In this document: positions 5,684 to 6,271 of the stretch, in pieces
How the letters are laid out: each line of letters begins with the position of its first letter
How positions within the stretch are numbered: position 1 is the first letter of the stretch
NCBI GenBank assembly: GCA_020434465.1
Contig: JAGRAS010000104.1
Location: 1 to 6,271 of the forward strand
From: Bdellovibrionales bacterium
Lineage (GTDB): Bacteria > Bdellovibrionota > UBA2361 > JAGRAS01
Length of the DNA stretch: 6,271 nt
Direction of reading: 5' to 3'
The notes under the pieces: generated by a model
Seen by the model: only the letters and a program-made list of their open reading frames with translations
What the model was told of the DNA's origin: nothing
The model's database searches: none
Translations under genes and position numbers: made by a program

Positions 5684-5736
5684 TTTAACTAAGAAAATTT
5701 GAAATTTATTTTTTTGTTAATTATTTGGGGTTAGAA

Positions 5737-6271
5737 ATGACAAAAAAAGGTGCAACTGGAAGCAGTAATAAATTTGTAAACGGTATCAAACAGTGGGTTT
5801 TCTTTGGAGTCCATGCAATGTGTCTTGCTGCCTTATGGACAGGTATTAGTTGGATTGCAGTAATAACTTGTTTAGCACTTTATTACATTAGAATGTTTGG
5901 TATCACTGCGGGTTATCATAGATATTTTTCACACCGCTCATACAAGACATCAAGAGCATTTCAGTTCTTCTTAGCTTGGTTAGGAGCTTCTGCTGCGCAG
6001 AAAGGGCCTATTTGGTGGGCTGGTCATCATCGTCATCACCATCAACATTCAGATACAGAGGAAGATGTACATTCACCAATTAAAGAAAGTATATGGTGGG
6101 CGCACGTAGGTTGGGTATTAAGCCCTCACTTTGTTAAAGATCGACCAGAGCTTGTTAAAGATCTTTTAAAATTTCCTGAAATAAAATTTTTAGATAAATA
6201 TAATCTAATCCCTCCAATAGCATTAGCTGTTTTTATGTATTATTTTGGAGTGTATTTAGAAAATTTTAATC
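5737..6271 (+). CDS. Acyl-CoA (Delta9-type) fatty acid desaturase, 3'-truncated by window edge
   Basis: The first 178 codons of an integral-membrane, di-iron fatty acid desaturase, which inserts a cis double bond into acyl chains (acyl-CoA or acyl-ACP) using O2 and reducing equivalents. Histidine box 1 is HRYFSH (61-66), preceded by the family's typical GITAGYHRYFSHRSY context. Box 2 is HRHHH (98-102) in WWAGHHRHHHQHSDTEED, followed by VHSP (111-114). Membrane helices lie at about 20-54 and 158-173, and W-rich segments at 118-128 are typical. The third box (HNxHH) would fall beyond the edge, so catalytic completeness cannot be judged. Full-length relatives are roughly 270-400 residues. The ATG at 5737 has GGGG six bases upstream, a weak but acceptable ribosome site. 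The gene is divergent from the pilin block and has a probable extended -10 and operator-like repeats of its own. Box 2 is unusually His-rich: H97, H100 and H104 occupy positions that commonly hold other residues. Confidence 0.93.
   Translation, partial: MTKKGATGSSNKFVNGIKQWVFFGVHAMCLAALWTGISWIAVITCLALYYIRMFGITAGYHRYFSHRSYKTSRAFQFFLAWLGASAAQKGPIWWAGHHRHHHQHSDTEEDVHSPIKESIWWAHVGWVLSPHFVKDRPELVKDLLKFPEIKFLDKYNLIPPIALAVFMYYFGVYLENFN

Larger units (their letters stand above)
5344..5736. other. Divergent intergenic region between the pilin block and the desaturase gene
   Basis: This 393-base stretch carries no convincing gene. It holds the leader and probable promoter of the 438-residue gene on the left (hairpin 5359-5377, candidate promoter elements 5433-5497) and the control region of the desaturase on the right (extended -10 at 5595-5603, inverted repeats 5625-5683, weak ribosome site GGGG at 5727-5730). 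Small open frames of 18-23 codons are present but lack ribosome-binding sites. The middle (about 5500-5590) shows no clear element. I see no riboswitch or structured RNA consensus that I recognise. Confidence 0.7.

Overview
The window looks like chromosomal DNA from a Gram-negative, AT-rich bacterium (roughly 35-40% GC by eye). Pilin-type TadE/TadG/Flp proteins, strong Shine-Dalgarno sites and a membrane-bound fatty acid desaturase fit this. Nothing in the sequence fixes the phylum, and I name no species.

Layout: a small DinB-superfamily gene lies on the + strand (57-527). It is followed, converging with a single base between stop codons, by a block of four genes on the - strand (529-5343). 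In order of transcription these are a 438-residue unrecognised protein with a pilin-like hydrophobic N-terminus (4027-5343), a TadE-type pseudopilin (3248-3946), a very large TadG-like protein (723-3248) and a small Flp-type pilin (529-729). The last three overlap or touch (TAATG junction at 3248; 7-base overlap at 723-729), so they are almost certainly one translationally coupled operon. An 80-base gap with its own candidate promoter separates them from the 438-residue gene. A 393-base divergent intergenic region (5344-5736) separates the block from a + strand acyl-CoA (Delta9-type) desaturase gene that runs off the right edge (5737 onward).

How the genes fit together: all four - strand products have a short basic leader ending in RG or KG followed by a hydrophobic helix. 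This is the layout of class III prepilins and TadE/TadG-type proteins exported through a Tad (tight adherence, Flp pilus) apparatus. TadE and the Flp pilin have the Glu at mature position +5 (ATLVE, AELVEY). The TadG-like protein and the 438-residue protein lack it. No ATPase, platform protein, secretin or prepilin peptidase is in the window, so the locus encodes subunits only. Housekeeping-type genes on both sides suggest a self-contained pilin-subunit cassette whose machinery would lie elsewhere.

The non-coding DNA holds three structures worth attention: a hairpin immediately upstream of the ribosome-binding site of the 438-residue gene, a second AT-only hairpin similarly placed before tadE, and a cluster of inverted repeats sharing an AAACTA half-site upstream of the desaturase. 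No RNA gene, CRISPR array, insertion sequence or attachment site was found.
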